Positions 15,728-25,102 are shown, numbered from the stretch's first letter. The stretch is DNA of 58,938 nt from an uncultured Mucilaginibacter sp. (GCA_903864275.1 CAIPFE010000026.1:1-58938), one strand, 5' to 3'. Numbers and translations: made by a program. The notes: a model not told the origin generated them from the sequence alone.

Positions 15728-16471
15728 TTAAACTGTTTCGGTTTCCATCGCCATTTGCTCGTCGACCAAAATACGGCCGCAATGCTCGCAAACAATGATC
15801 TTTTTGCGCTGGCGTATATCCGACTGGCGCTGAGGCGGGATCTGGTTAAAACATCCTGAACATGAATCACGCTGGATAGTTACAACGGCAAGGCCATTTT
15901 TTGCATTCTGGCGCAAACGGTTATAAGCAACTAATAAACGTTCATCAATGCCCTTGATAGCTTTATCAGCAAGGGTATTTAATTCGTTTTCTTCTTTTTG
16001 GGTTTCGGCAGTGATGGTGCCTAATTCAGCTTTCTTAGCCTCAAGGTCGTTTTTACGTGCTTCAAGGTCCTCAAGCGCTTTTTCATAGATCTGGGTCTTT
16101 GAAGTTATTTCAAAGCCAAATTCCCTGATCTTTTTTTCGCTAACCTGGATATCTAATCCCTGTATCTCAATTTCTTTCGAAATAGCATCGTATTCACGGT
16201 TGTTTTTAACCTCATTCAGCTGTGTTTCGTATTTTTTGATATTTGCAAGGGCGTCCTTTATCAGGTTTTTGCGGGTAACAATATCATCTTCCAAATCATC
16301 CAGCTCGGCCTTTATTTTTTGTATACGGGTTTCGAGGCCTGCAACATCATCTTCAAGGTCAGCAACTTCCATAGGTAATTCACCTCTAACCTGGCGAATT
16401 TTATCAATTTTTGTGTGGATAGTTTGTAGTTCGTATAAAGCTTTAAGCTTTTGTTCTACGGTTTGTTCCAT
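15728..16471 (-). CDS. Coiled-coil protein with C4-type zinc ribbon
   Basis: A 247-residue protein. Residues 5-180 form a long antiparallel coiled coil (heptad-rich, acidic). The C-terminus has CSGCFNQIPP (about 204) and CEHCGRIL (about 229), giving one four-cysteine zinc ribbon. This is the conserved YbgI/NIF3-linked zinc-ribbon family. Its start codon overlaps the NIF3 stop by one base, so the two genes are an operon. The exact function is not established; some relatives bind nucleic acid or secretion chaperones. Confidence 0.88.
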   Translation of the reverse strand: MEQTVEQKLKALYELQTIHTKIDKIRQVRGELPMEVADLEDDVAGLETRIQKIKAELDDLEDDIVTRKNLIKDALANIKKYETQLNEVKNNREYDAISKEIEIQGLDIQVSEKKIREFGFEITSKTQIYEKALEDLEARKNDLEAKKAELGTITAETQKEENELNTLADKAIKGIDERLLVAYNRLRQNAKNGLAVVTIQRDSCSGCFNQIPPQRQSDIRQRKKIIVCEHCGRILVDEQMAMETETV

Positions 16472-17568
16472 TAAATAAAATATTTGACGGGGTTTGTATT
16501 TACTTCTGTTAAACGGAGTGCAAAGTTAGTAAATTTTTTCCGTATTATTTCATACAATAATTGTTGTGTAAATTGTTCGCTTTCAAAGTGTCCAATGTCC
16601 GCAATTACCAGTTTTCCCTCGGCATCAAAAAACTCGTGGTACTTATAATCGGCCGTAATAAAAATGTCGGCGCCGGCAGTGATGGCCTGTTTTAGCAGGA
16701 AACCGCCGGCCCCGCCGCAAACGGCTACCTTTTTCACGGGCCTTCCTGTTAGTTCCGTATGCCTGATCACTGGCGCGCGCATCCTGGCTTTAATGTGAAA
16801 TAAAAATTCTTCTTCGGTTACCGGTATATCCAGTTCTCCGATCATCCCCGACCCAACCAACTGGTTTTGATTGGTTAAAGAATAGAGGTCGTAGGCCACT
16901 TCCTCGTAGGGGTGTGCAAGTACAAGCGCCATTAATATTTTGCTTTCGAGGACGGCCGGGTAAATAGTTTCAATGCGCACTTCATTTTCCAGGTGCCGTT
17001 TCCCCGGCTCGCCAACATGCGGATTGGTGTCCTGATTTCCTTTAAATGTTCCTGTGCCTTCTGCGTTAAAGCTCGTTTCGCTGTAGTTGCCGATATTCCC
17101 GGCGCCGGCGTCAAACAACGCGTTCCTTACATCATCTGCATAGCTCAGCGGAATGTACGTAACTAATTTTTTCAGTAAACCGTGCTTTGGCGAAAGTATG
17201 CGGCAGTTTTTTAAACCCACTGTTTCGCAAATTTTTGCGTTTACGCCGGTCATAATATTATCCAGGTTGGTATGGATAGCATACAAAGCAATGTTATGGC
17301 GGATCGCCTTCTCCACCACGCGTTCAACATACGTTTTGCCGTTAAACTTTTTCAAGCCCCGGAAAACAATGGGGTGGTGCGATATGATCACCTGGCAATT
17401 GGAGGCTATGGCTTCGTCAACCACAGCTTCGGTGCAATCCAACGAGATAAGGGCCTGGGAAACTTCCTGGTCTGGCCGGCCTACGATTAAACCTGCGTTG
17501 TCATAATCTTCCTGGTACGCCAGCGGGGCCAGGCTTTCGAGGTAGGTGGTTAGTTGGGATAGTTTCAT
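16471..17568 (-). CDS. NIF3-family dinuclear metal-centre protein
   Basis: A 365-residue NIF3/YqfO-type protein, longer than the roughly 250-residue YbgI form owing to a central insert (about 130-240) typical of the YqfO class. Metal-binding motifs are visible: SHHPIVFRGLK (near 63), HTNLDN (near 98), and C-terminal TADYKYHEFFDAEGKLVIADIGHFESE with the His and Glu ligands. Family members form hexamers with two metals per subunit; the biochemical role remains uncertain despite the old GTP cyclohydrolase label. It is co-transcribed with the zinc-ribbon gene. Confidence 0.92.
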   Translation of the reverse strand: MKLSQLTTYLESLAPLAYQEDYDNAGLIVGRPDQEVSQALISLDCTEAVVDEAIASNCQVIISHHPIVFRGLKKFNGKTYVERVVEKAIRHNIALYAIHTNLDNIMTGVNAKICETVGLKNCRILSPKHGLLKKLVTYIPLSYADDVRNALFDAGAGNIGNYSETSFNAEGTGTFKGNQDTNPHVGEPGKRHLENEVRIETIYPAVLESKILMALVLAHPYEEVAYDLYSLTNQNQLVGSGMIGELDIPVTEEEFLFHIKARMRAPVIRHTELTGRPVKKVAVCGGAGGFLLKQAITAGADIFITADYKYHEFFDAEGKLVIADIGHFESEQFTQQLLYEIIRKKFTNFALRLTEVNTNPVKYFI

Positions 17569-17621
17569 TTGGATTTGACTAAGCTATCAAAATCGTTATT
17601 AAAAATGGAAAAATAAAATTG

Positions 17622-17629
17622 TAAATTTG
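17622..17629 (+). promoter_or_regulatory. -7 box of the toxin-antitoxin operon
   Basis: TAAATTTG fits TAnnTTTG and ends only four bases before the ATG at 17634, so the transcript would have almost no leader. Confidence 0.45.
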
Positions 17630-17633
17630 AATT

Positions 17634-17831
17634 ATGGGAACATTAATTGCACATCCGGAGAATAAAGAAAAATTAGCCGCTTTAAAGGCTTTCATGAAAG
17701 CATTGAAAATACGTTTCGAGGAAGAAAAATCACCCTATAATCCTGAATTTGTAGAAAAGATAAAACGCAGTGAAGAAGATTTTAAAGCCGGGAGATATAA
17801 GGCTATAAAAACTGAAGATCTATGGAAATAA
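17634..17831 (+). CDS. Antitoxin of a YoeB-type pair (DUF2683-like)
   Basis: A 65-residue protein with a short N-terminal strand (GTLIAHPEN), a helix (KEKLAALKAFMKALKI) and a charged C-terminal tail ending YKAIKTEDLWK, as in small antitoxins that pair with Txe/YoeB toxins in Bacteroidota. The tail probably occupies the toxin's active site. The last 10 bases overlap the toxin gene, giving translational coupling. Expected autoregulation is inferred from the family. Confidence 0.8.
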   Translation: MGTLIAHPENKEKLAALKAFMKALKIRFEEEKSPYNPEFVEKIKRSEEDFKAGRYKAIKTEDLWK

Positions 17832-18088
17832 TCTATTCAGATGAAGCCCAGGATGATCTTAAATACTGGAAAAAATCTGGAAACAAAATCGTGCAAAAGA
17901 AAATTCAACAGCTTTTGGATGCGATTTATGAAAATCCATTTGAAGGAATTGGTAAGCCCGAGGCTTTGAAGTATAATTTATCCGGCCTATGGTCAAGGCG
18001 TATTAATTACGAGCACCGTGTCGTATATCAACTTCTCGAAGACAAAAAAACAATAAAAATTTATTCCTTAAGAGGTCATTACGAATAG
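17822..18088 (+). CDS. yoeB: Txe/YoeB-family mRNA endonuclease toxin
   Basis: An 88-residue protein that carries the YoeB signature almost unbroken: YWKKSGNKIVQKKIQQLL, NPFEGIGKPEALKYNLSGLWSRRINYEHRVVYQL, and C-terminal RGHYE. The catalytic set known from YoeB (Glu in the GKPE region, Arg of the RRI segment, C-terminal His) is present, so it should be active. It would cleave mRNA in the ribosomal A site when freed from the antitoxin. Confidence 0.92.
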   Translation: MEIIYSDEAQDDLKYWKKSGNKIVQKKIQQLLDAIYENPFEGIGKPEALKYNLSGLWSRRINYEHRVVYQLLEDKKTIKIYSLRGHYE

Positions 18089-18095
18089 TCTATTA

Positions 18096-19529
18096 TTAAT
18101 ATGCTATTTTAAATACTCCGGCATATAACAATCCATTCCCTGATTGAAGCACTGGCGGAATCGCAACTTCGATAACCTCGCCTTCCTGTTTCCATTTCGT
18201 TTTTTTATCCACACCAAGCAAACTAACGTGTTTTATCTTTTTTGCGTTGCCTACATTAATGCTAACAACCGAAGGCAATGCAACCTCATTTTCCTTTGCC
18301 AGCACAAAAGCGTATTCAGTATTGCCATCCGCAGATTGTGTAAAGAATATATTATCTGCTGAGTAAGGCGCTATAGCCTTTGATGAATAAATACCCTCGC
18401 CGTTGATCTTTATCCATTTGCCGATATCGGCCAGGCGCTTATAAGCTTCGGGATCCCAGTCGCCATCGGGGCCGGGGCCGATGTTCATCAGCAAATTTCC
18501 GCCACGCGATACTATTTTAATAAGCAACTGTACAATTTGTTGCGAGGATTTATAATGGTCGCCGGGCACATAGCTCCAGGAGTTGCCCATCGTCATACAG
18601 GTTTCCCAGGGGTGGTTGATGGGTGCATCGGGTATTTGTTGTTCCGGTGTTGTATAGTTTTCATAAGGGCCTGTAACACTGCGGTCGACCATGATAATGC
18701 CGGGCTGCTTTGCCCTTGCCATTTGTGCAATTTTTGGCATATCAATATCCTGGTTGTATTTACTGCCCATGTCATGCGCGGCAACCGAATCGGCTTTATT
18801 CAAAGGCCTTACCCAGCCGCCGTCCATCCATAAAATATCAATTTTTCCATAGCCGGTCATTAATTCCTGCAACTGGTTATAGGTATAATCTTTAAAATGC
18901 TGCCATATATCCGGATGTTTGGCGGGATCATAATTTACGTTCCTGTCCTTCGGCGGGAAGTACGGCCACCAGTAATAGGGGCTATGCCAGTCGGGCTTTG
19001 AAAAATAGGCGCCGATCATAAAATTCTCCTTACGGAAAGCCTTAAATATTTCATCAGCTACATTGCTCTTTGGGTTGGCAGAAAATGGCGTTTTTGGGCT
19101 GGTAACTTTATAATCGGTTTCTTTGGTATCAAACATACAAAACCCGTCATGGTGCTTGGTTGTAAAAACCACATATTTCATTCCGGCATCCTTAGCGGCT
19201 TTCACCCATTTTTCAGGGTCGAAATGGGTTGGGTTAAAGGTGGTTTGTAAATTTTCGTAAGCTTTTTTATAGGTGTTATAGTCGGCGCTGTACGGGCCTT
19301 TGCGTTGCGTCCAGCTCTCATCTTCCGGGCAAAGGCTCCAGCTTTCAACTACGCCCCATTCGCTGTATGGCCCCCAGTGCATAAACAATCCAAATTTGAG
19401 GTTTTGCCATTGAGCCAGCTTTTGCAGCACAGCCGTATCGGTTGGCGAAACATAGCCATCGTTATATTGCTGGGCGCTTGCCACACCGCAAAGTGACAGT
19501 GCAAGTATACAGGTAAGTATTTTTTTCAT
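18096..19529 (-). CDS. Alpha-L-fucosidase, GH29
   Basis: A 477-residue secreted enzyme with a signal peptide (1-20, GVASAQ). GH29 motifs are WGPYSEWGV (52-60), AKDAGMKYVVFTTKHHDGFCMF (112-133) and KIDILWMDGGW (229-239), where Asp236 is the expected nucleophile. It ends with a beta-sandwich domain. It would release terminal alpha-L-fucose in the periplasm or outside. Convergent with the toxin gene, 7 bases apart. No fucose catabolic genes are nearby. Confidence 0.93.
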   Translation of the reverse strand: MKKILTCILALSLCGVASAQQYNDGYVSPTDTAVLQKLAQWQNLKFGLFMHWGPYSEWGVVESWSLCPEDESWTQRKGPYSADYNTYKKAYENLQTTFNPTHFDPEKWVKAAKDAGMKYVVFTTKHHDGFCMFDTKETDYKVTSPKTPFSANPKSNVADEIFKAFRKENFMIGAYFSKPDWHSPYYWWPYFPPKDRNVNYDPAKHPDIWQHFKDYTYNQLQELMTGYGKIDILWMDGGWVRPLNKADSVAAHDMGSKYNQDIDMPKIAQMARAKQPGIIMVDRSVTGPYENYTTPEQQIPDAPINHPWETCMTMGNSWSYVPGDHYKSSQQIVQLLIKIVSRGGNLLMNIGPGPDGDWDPEAYKRLADIGKWIKINGEGIYSSKAIAPYSADNIFFTQSADGNTEYAFVLAKENEVALPSVVSINVGNAKKIKHVSLLGVDKKTKWKQEGEVIEVAIPPVLQSGNGLLYAGVFKIAY

Positions 19530-19569
19530 CAGGAAAATTATAGCCGAAGTTAGCTTTTTTCGTGGTAGT

Positions 19570-19797
19570 TTAATTAATCCACCTCCATATCCTGAAAAGT
19601 AAAAATATAAGTAAATTAAGCAGGATAAGCGTGGTTATTGGGAAGTAAAAACTAAAGTTCGGCCTTTCGATGCGGATATCGCCGGGCAGGTGGCCCAGCC
19701 ACTTCAGGCTGCCTCCAAAGAAATAAACGATAACGCCAATAATCAAAATTACAGCGCCGATCAACATCAGGTATTTGCCGGTTTGGTTATCCATCAT
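19570..19797 (-). CDS. DUF2905 small membrane protein
   Basis: A 75-residue protein with two TM helices (about 10-28 and 53-71) separated by LKWLGHLPGDIRIERPNFSFYFPI, the DUF2905 hallmark (GxLPGDIRI). The function is unknown. Two adjacent ATGs (19797, 19794) are possible. It lies between the fucosidase and a TM2 protein on the same strand. Confidence 0.88.
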   Translation of the reverse strand: MMDNQTGKYLMLIGAVILIIGVIVYFFGGSLKWLGHLPGDIRIERPNFSFYFPITTLILLNLLIFLLFRIWRWIN

Positions 19798-19832
19798 TCC
19801 AGAAGCCCTTTACGCTTAACCTTTCACCTCAA

Positions 19833-20195
19833 TTAAGTGCTCATCTTGGCTATTTGGAAGCTTTCGTAAGCCATTTTGCGGTTATATTCCAAAGCAAGTG
19901 ATTTATGGTTTACCAGGTCAACAATGGAGCCAATGAAACACAACCCAATAGTAAACAGGTACAGTATCCCCATCCCAATTTGCCCAACTATGAACCGTTG
20001 TAGGCCGGGAAGCAAAAACAACCCGACTATACAAAAAATAAGCACATCCTGCGGATTCTTTCTTTTACCAGAATATATCATATAAAAATACTTTTGCTGG
20101 CTCTCATTAAGTTCGTTTGTCGCTTGCTGTAAAAAATTCAATTCCTCGGGCGAAATCCCGGGAAGCCCCATATAAGCGTTTTGATACATGTCCAT
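19833..20195 (-). CDS. TM2-domain protein
   Basis: A 120-residue protein. The N-terminal 45 residues are soluble and helical. A TM2 domain (about 46-100) follows: two hydrophobic helices, with GLQRFIVGQIGMGILYLFTIGLCFIGSIVDLV containing the usual G-x-H/Q-RFYxGx-like turn and terminal D(LV). Common in Sphingobacteriaceae; function unknown. Confidence 0.85.
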   Translation of the reverse strand: MDMYQNAYMGLPGISPEELNFLQQATNELNESQQKYFYMIYSGKRKNPQDVLIFCIVGLFLLPGLQRFIVGQIGMGILYLFTIGLCFIGSIVDLVNHKSLALEYNRKMAYESFQIAKMST

Positions 20196-20363
20196 GATCT
20201 TATAGATTTTAGGTGGTTTTTTAATTTATGATATAAAACTAAGATAGTGTTAAAACTAACACAATGCAAAATTGGCGGGCAGTTTAAAGATGTCGGTGAG
20301 TTGGGGAGTTATAGCGGTGAAGGTCGTCTGAATCGCCGGGTATTAAATTCATAACGGGACTTG

Positions 20364-20441
20364 TAGAGACGCCCCGAATTGTCGGGGCGTCTCTATCGAA
20401 GCAATAAATATTGCATACACGAGACGCGAAGCATAGCGTCT
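20364..20441. repeat. Three hairpins in series (GAGACGC repeat family)
   Basis: A 14-bp perfect stem TAGAGACGCCCCGA/TCGGGGCGTCTCTA (20364-20395), GCAATA-AA-TATTGC (20401-20414), and AGACGC/GCGTCT (20422-20441). Related in sequence to the element at 43904-43981. It is 3' of the oxidoreductase gene and may end its transcript. Confidence 0.8.
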
Positions 20442-20453
20442 TTACCACCTCAT

Positions 20454-21977
20454 TTATACCTTAAGCTCGCCCCATCCTTCCCGGTAAGTGCGGCGGATAA
20501 ACTGGTTGGCTGGCTCAAAATTGGTAACACGCATATTTTCGCCGTCCCATTTCAAATCAACATACCTGCCGCTGAATTTGTAACCTTCCATATTGCCGTA
20601 AACCGGATCGTTGCGTTTGATCTTTTCCTGTATATTAAAACTCCGCAATAGCAGGTTACCCAGCAGCACGGTTTCAGTAAGCGGCCCTGCATAACCCTCA
20701 AAAGGTGAATCAACTTCCATTTTTCCATAGCCCGCAATTGCAGCGTCAACCCATTGCCACCAGTGCCCGTCCATGCCGCCGGTTACACGCGGATACTTTT
20801 CGGGCACATTAACATCCTTGTTAAGCGCCAGCGGCAACAACCGCGGGTGACTTCCGCCCCACCCGCAGGAGACTTTGCCTTTGGTGCCAATAAATAAGGT
20901 GCAACCCTCAAAATCGTTTTCTGCAGGAATATCGCCAAGGGCCAGGTTCATATTCATATTCGGGTCGAGCTCCGCGAGACGCTCCGGCGTAATGCCGCCA
21001 TCCATCCAATGCAGGTCGAGGTCCTGGCCGTTTTTTTGTTTGAATTTAAATTTGATAGAGCTGGAAACCGGCCCGCTTTCAGGGAAGATGCCTTCCTTAA
21101 AAATACCGGTATAGACTGTGCTTGCGCTGCCCGATACATCGGTGGGATAGCCAAGTCCCAGTAATTTAAAAGGCGGCCCCATAATATGGCAACCCATATC
21201 GCCAAGCGCACCGGTGCCAAACTGCCACCAGCCGCGCCAGTTAAAGGGAACCAGGTTGTCAATATAATCAACATGCTGCGCGGTGCCGAGCCAAAGGTCC
21301 CACTTAAGTTCTTTTGGGATAGCGGGTTTTGCTGTCGGCCACGAAATGCCCTGCGGCCACACGGGCCGGTCGGTCCAGCAGTAAACTTTCACTACATCCC
21401 CTATCAGCCCCGCCTCGAACCATTCGCGCATCGTACGCATACCGTCGCAGGAAGCGCCCTGGTCGCCCATTTGGGTAACCACCTGGTATTTTTTAGCGGC
21501 TTCGGTAAGTACGCGGGCTTCATAAATATCGTGCGTTAATGGCTTTTGCAAGTATAAATGCTTCTTCATTTGCATGGCGCTATGCCCTACAATAGCGTGG
21601 TTATGATCGGGGATAGCCACCGTAACGGCATCGAAATTTTTGTTCTCCTTTTCAAACATTTCGCGCCAGTCGTGGTAAAATTTTGCTTTGGGAAATTGCT
21701 TCAGGCGCTGCATGCCCGGCCGCTCGTCAACATCGCACAAAAAAGCTATTTCAGCATTTTTTTTAGGGGCGGTGGCAAAATGATGGATGTCATTTTCAGC
21801 CTCGCCCCCGGTACCAACTGCGGCGATGTACAATTTATCGCTCGGGGCGGTATAGCCTTTTCCCCCCAGCACAAAACGCGGCACAATATAAAACCCTGCC
21901 GTGGCGATGGCTGTTTTTTTGATAAACTCCCCGCGGCTGATGGCGCCTTTACCTGTGGTATCTTTACTTTTTTCCAT
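20454..21977 (-). CDS. Gfo/Idh/MocA-family oxidoreductase, probably exported
   Basis: A 507-residue NAD(P)-dependent sugar oxidoreductase family member. The N-terminus resembles a Tat signal (ISRGEFIKKTAIATAGFYIVP), but the second Arg of SRRxFLK is Gly. The Rossmann fold starts at KLYIAAVGTGG; AVTVAIPDHNHAIVGHSAMQMKKHLYLQKPLTHD carries the EKP-like motif as QKP. Paired with a DUF1080 protein 10 bases upstream on the same strand, as often seen in Bacteroidota glycan loci; the substrate is not known, but keto-sugar chemistry is plausible. Confidence 0.88.
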   Translation of the reverse strand: MEKSKDTTGKGAISRGEFIKKTAIATAGFYIVPRFVLGGKGYTAPSDKLYIAAVGTGGEAENDIHHFATAPKKNAEIAFLCDVDERPGMQRLKQFPKAKFYHDWREMFEKENKNFDAVTVAIPDHNHAIVGHSAMQMKKHLYLQKPLTHDIYEARVLTEAAKKYQVVTQMGDQGASCDGMRTMREWFEAGLIGDVVKVYCWTDRPVWPQGISWPTAKPAIPKELKWDLWLGTAQHVDYIDNLVPFNWRGWWQFGTGALGDMGCHIMGPPFKLLGLGYPTDVSGSASTVYTGIFKEGIFPESGPVSSSIKFKFKQKNGQDLDLHWMDGGITPERLAELDPNMNMNLALGDIPAENDFEGCTLFIGTKGKVSCGWGGSHPRLLPLALNKDVNVPEKYPRVTGGMDGHWWQWVDAAIAGYGKMEVDSPFEGYAGPLTETVLLGNLLLRSFNIQEKIKRNDPVYGNMEGYKFSGRYVDLKWDGENMRVTNFEPANQFIRRTYREGWGELKV

Positions 21978-21987
21978 GTCTGTGCGC

Positions 21988-22716
21988 TTATTTTTTAATT
22001 AATGGCCTTACTTCAACAGTCTTAAAAAAAACTACATCGTTATCGCCGTGATTTTGCAAGCCTATGAAACCATAATTTGGTCGCAGCCCGCGAAATGGCT
22101 CGTAATCAAATTTCCGCTCGGGAACGGGATCGCCTTCGGAGTAATCAGTCACTAATTCGCCGTTTACGTAAACGATGGTACGCGGGCCGTCGAGTGTAAT
22201 TTCCATCACGTTCCATTGGGGTCCCGGTTTGCCTGGTTTTGCGTGAGGCTTCGATATCGAGTACAGGGAGCCCGTTATATGATATTCATCTTCGCCCGAT
22301 GTTTCGGGGTGGTTATCTATTTGCACCTCGTAGCCATAATATACCGGCATCCATGCTTCGCGTGGCTCAATCGGTATGCGGATAAAAAAGCCTGAGTTGC
22401 TGTTGTCTTTCTCCATTTTGTAAACAATACGGATCACGCAGTCGCCGAATTTTTCCTTTGTCCAATAGCAAAGGCCCATACCGCCATGGCTGCCGGTCAA
22501 ACCATTTTCAACATACCTTGTACCCGGGCCAACCTGTTTCCAGCCGTCAAGATCCTTACCGTTAAAAAGCTGGCGCCAGCCGCTATCGGCAGGCATAATG
22601 TTTCTGGTAATTGATTTTTCTTTTGGAGGATTGCTTGCAGCAGTTGTAACTGCATACCCTAAAAACAGCAGACCTGCACTTAGGAACAGGCTTTTCAAGA
22701 TCACATTTTTATTCAT
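21988..22716 (-). CDS. DUF1080 / 3-keto-disaccharide hydrolase-domain protein
   Basis: A 242-residue exported protein with a signal peptide (1-27). It has a concanavalin-like fold motif set: WRQLFNGKDLDGWKQVGPG (46-64), LCYWTKEKFGDCVIRIVYKMEKDNSNSGFFIRIP, and the C-terminal GFIGLQNHGDNDVVFFKTVEVRPL. Some family members hydrolyse 3-keto-glycosides formed by Gfo/Idh/MocA oxidoreductases, which fits the gene following 10 bases downstream. It is the first gene of that pair. Confidence 0.9.
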   Translation of the reverse strand: MNKNVILKSLFLSAGLLFLGYAVTTAASNPPKEKSITRNIMPADSGWRQLFNGKDLDGWKQVGPGTRYVENGLTGSHGGMGLCYWTKEKFGDCVIRIVYKMEKDNSNSGFFIRIPIEPREAWMPVYYGYEVQIDNHPETSGEDEYHITGSLYSISKPHAKPGKPGPQWNVMEITLDGPRTIVYVNGELVTDYSEGDPVPERKFDYEPFRGLRPNYGFIGLQNHGDNDVVFFKTVEVRPLIKK

Positions 22717-22725
22717 AATTAATTC

Positions 22726-22843
22726 AGATATGAGATTTGAGATGTGAGTATTGAGATTGAATATTGATATTTAAATATTAATATTTGAGTATTGAGATAA
22801 AAAAAGCAGCTTTCTCATATCTCATATCTCATATCTCACATCT
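22726..22843. repeat. Purine/pyrimidine inverted repeat (GAGATATGAG type)
   Basis: The left arm (22726-22748) is built of GAGATATGAGAT-like words and the right arm (22814-22843) of CTCATATCT repeated three times plus CACATCT; together they form an inverted repeat around an AT-rich centre. It lies between divergent genes. Confidence 0.75.
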
Positions 22844-22959
22844 TTTTATAATGGTTCCTTAAAAGTAGAGATATTTCGCAATAAAACGGGTTGAAGGATA
22901 AATTTTTTATTTAAACCCCACCGGATATTTATATTGCAAAGAATTATGCGACCTGGCCT

Positions 22960-24117
22960 ATGAAACAAAGAACAATTTTAACGGCATTCTTTTTAACGAC
23001 TCTTATAATTACATCGTATGGACAATCGTTGATTGTTATGAATGGCGTCAACCTGCCAAAAGATTCCGTCACCAAAAATGAACTGGTCAGTTCACTTAAT
23101 GGCTTCCTTGATCAAAAGGAAGGCCCAAACAACAAGAATAAATTTGTTTTAAAAGACGATTTGTTAACGATGTCAGCCCTATTGGATGAAATAAAGGGGA
23201 TGGAGAAAAACGCGAAACTTAAGGACGATCATTTTTACAAGGCATATCTCGCAAACATAGTCATGCTTGACAGCGATAACTTCCTGGTGCAGCTTGCATA
23301 TACCGGGATGGCTGAAAACACACCAGTTTTGCGGGCAAGCTTTAGGCTGCTGGCAAAAAAACAGGATGGACAATTTTACTTTTATTCGGTTTTGAAACAA
23401 AACACAATAGCCTGGAAAACCCAAAAGTTAAATAATATCTCTTTCCATTTTAAGGGCACGCTTGATGCTGTAAATGCCAATGCTTATTTAAAGGCGGTGA
23501 ATTCGTACGATACGAGATTAAAGACGCCGTTAACTCCCTTTGATTTTTATTTCTGCGATAATTTCCCCGAAGTACTTCAGGTTTTGGGCATTGATTATAA
23601 ATTGGATTACACCAGTATTAAATATGATGACATTTCATCACACGAAAACAATACCAACCTCGAAATAAACGGGGGATATGATGGCCCGCTATGTTTTGAT
23701 CCGCATGACTTGTGGCACGACAGGCTGCACCGCGTTTTATCGACTGACGTGATCAACAGGCCGGTTGATGAAGGCTGCGCCTATTTATATGGAGGAAGCT
23801 GGGGCACCAGCTGGGAACAAGTATTGGCTATGTTTAAAAAATATGCCGCCGGGCACCCGGATGCAGACTGGCTAAATCTTTATATCAATACGACGAATTT
23901 TGTGGATGGTGCGAAACCGATGAAAATAGGCTATGCCATAAATGCGCTGATTGTGCGGAAGCTGGAGAAGGAAAAAGGCTTTGCACCCGTAATGGAACTT
24001 TTAAGCTGCGGCAAGCGGGAACAGGGCGATGAAAATTATTTTAAAGCATTGGAAAAGGTGACGGGCTTAAGTAAGGCCGGGTTTAACGACGCGGTTTGGA
24101 ATTTAATAAAGGAATAG
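22960..24117 (+). CDS. Exported protein with degenerate zincin-like motif
   Basis: A 385-residue protein with a signal peptide (1-22, SYGQS). Residues 249-253 are HDLWH, i.e. HExxH with Asp for Glu, and Glu271 in DEGCAYLYGG follows 18 residues after His253. This is the spacing and local motif (xEGxA) of the third zinc ligand in gluzincins such as M1 peptidases. The substitution could lower or abolish peptidase activity. The rest shows no known domain. Metallopeptidase ancestry is inference. The gene stands alone. Confidence 0.6.
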   Translation: MKQRTILTAFFLTTLIITSYGQSLIVMNGVNLPKDSVTKNELVSSLNGFLDQKEGPNNKNKFVLKDDLLTMSALLDEIKGMEKNAKLKDDHFYKAYLANIVMLDSDNFLVQLAYTGMAENTPVLRASFRLLAKKQDGQFYFYSVLKQNTIAWKTQKLNNISFHFKGTLDAVNANAYLKAVNSYDTRLKTPLTPFDFYFCDNFPEVLQVLGIDYKLDYTSIKYDDISSHENNTNLEINGGYDGPLCFDPHDLWHDRLHRVLSTDVINRPVDEGCAYLYGGSWGTSWEQVLAMFKKYAAGHPDADWLNLYINTTNFVDGAKPMKIGYAINALIVRKLEKEKGFAPVMELLSCGKREQGDENYFKALEKVTGLSKAGFNDAVWNLIKE

Positions 24118-24244
24118 CGGGATTAATGGATTTATAGATTCGTTTGATGTTAATTAGTAGAATAAAAAATCGTAAAAATCCCTAAAATCCTTCCATCCCG
24201 GTTCAGACAAAAAGTTTAAATTTGATTTAGCAAAAAAATACCAT

Positions 24245-25102
24245 ATGGCCAATAACCCTGATGATATGGCAGACCTGCCCTTAAGTGACGATCCGGAGGA
24301 AAACCTGCGGATAGAAAATGAGTTGCTGCGCTTAAAAATGAAAGCTGAGCTTGGCGCCGAATCGCACAGCAGCGGGAAGCTGGACCCCGGGATTGAAAAT
24401 GAATTCCTAAAAAACGTAATGGCGTTTGAGCAAAATTGGGCCAACGCAAAGCCTGCCAAAGTTTATGACCTGCTGGGCAAGCCCGATTTTAAAAAAGCCG
24501 GCGATTTGAATGATGAAGAGATAGAAGAAGAACTGGAGAAAATAACGGATCTGTTGTTTGAAAAAGATATGCAAGTATATTTCGGCGATGAAGAAGATTA
24601 CGACAGCCGTACCAAATATCATTTTATTACCGAAGAATTGTTTGATCACGAAACCACCTTCGCCCCAATGCCTGGGATGACCACACATTTTGATTACGAG
24701 GAATTTCATCCTAACCACAAAAAAGATATTGAAAGGCGGGCCGAAGAATTTTTGTCCGGCTGGTTTAAACGAAGCCTCAACGAAAAAAGCTGGGAGCTGG
24801 CAGATCAGTTTATACTGCCCGATAGGAAAATATTGAGCAAAGCCGAGGTTGCAACACAAATGAAGCGCATTTTTGATGCTTACACCGATTTTACTGACGA
24901 GAAATATAAGATCATTGAATCAGGATTCGAATTAGACGGCTATACCGGGCTCGGGCACGCAGGAGGCGCTGTAAAATACGAAGCAGTTTTAGAGAACGGC
25001 GGGAGCGTACATATCGGCGGCCCTTTTAAATTGTATATGACGCTGGAGAGTGGCTGGTGGAGCATATTTCATATCGTATTTCCGGGATTTAAATATTTTT
25101 GA
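24245..25102 (+). CDS. Cytosolic acidic protein of unknown function
   Basis: A 285-residue protein, strongly acidic, with no signal peptide. N-terminal helix (PEENLRIENELLRLKMKAEL), a middle region with KPAKVYDLLGKPDF and several acidic patches, and a C-terminal alpha/beta part (about 165-285: FLSGWFKRSLNEKSWELADQF ... SGWWSIFHIVFPGF) that could be an NTF2-like fold. No named family recognised. Confidence 0.7.
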   Translation: MANNPDDMADLPLSDDPEENLRIENELLRLKMKAELGAESHSSGKLDPGIENEFLKNVMAFEQNWANAKPAKVYDLLGKPDFKKAGDLNDEEIEEELEKITDLLFEKDMQVYFGDEEDYDSRTKYHFITEELFDHETTFAPMPGMTTHFDYEEFHPNHKKDIERRAEEFLSGWFKRSLNEKSWELADQFILPDRKILSKAEVATQMKRIFDAYTDFTDEKYKIIESGFELDGYTGLGHAGGAVKYEAVLENGGSVHIGGPFKLYMTLESGWWSIFHIVFPGFKYF

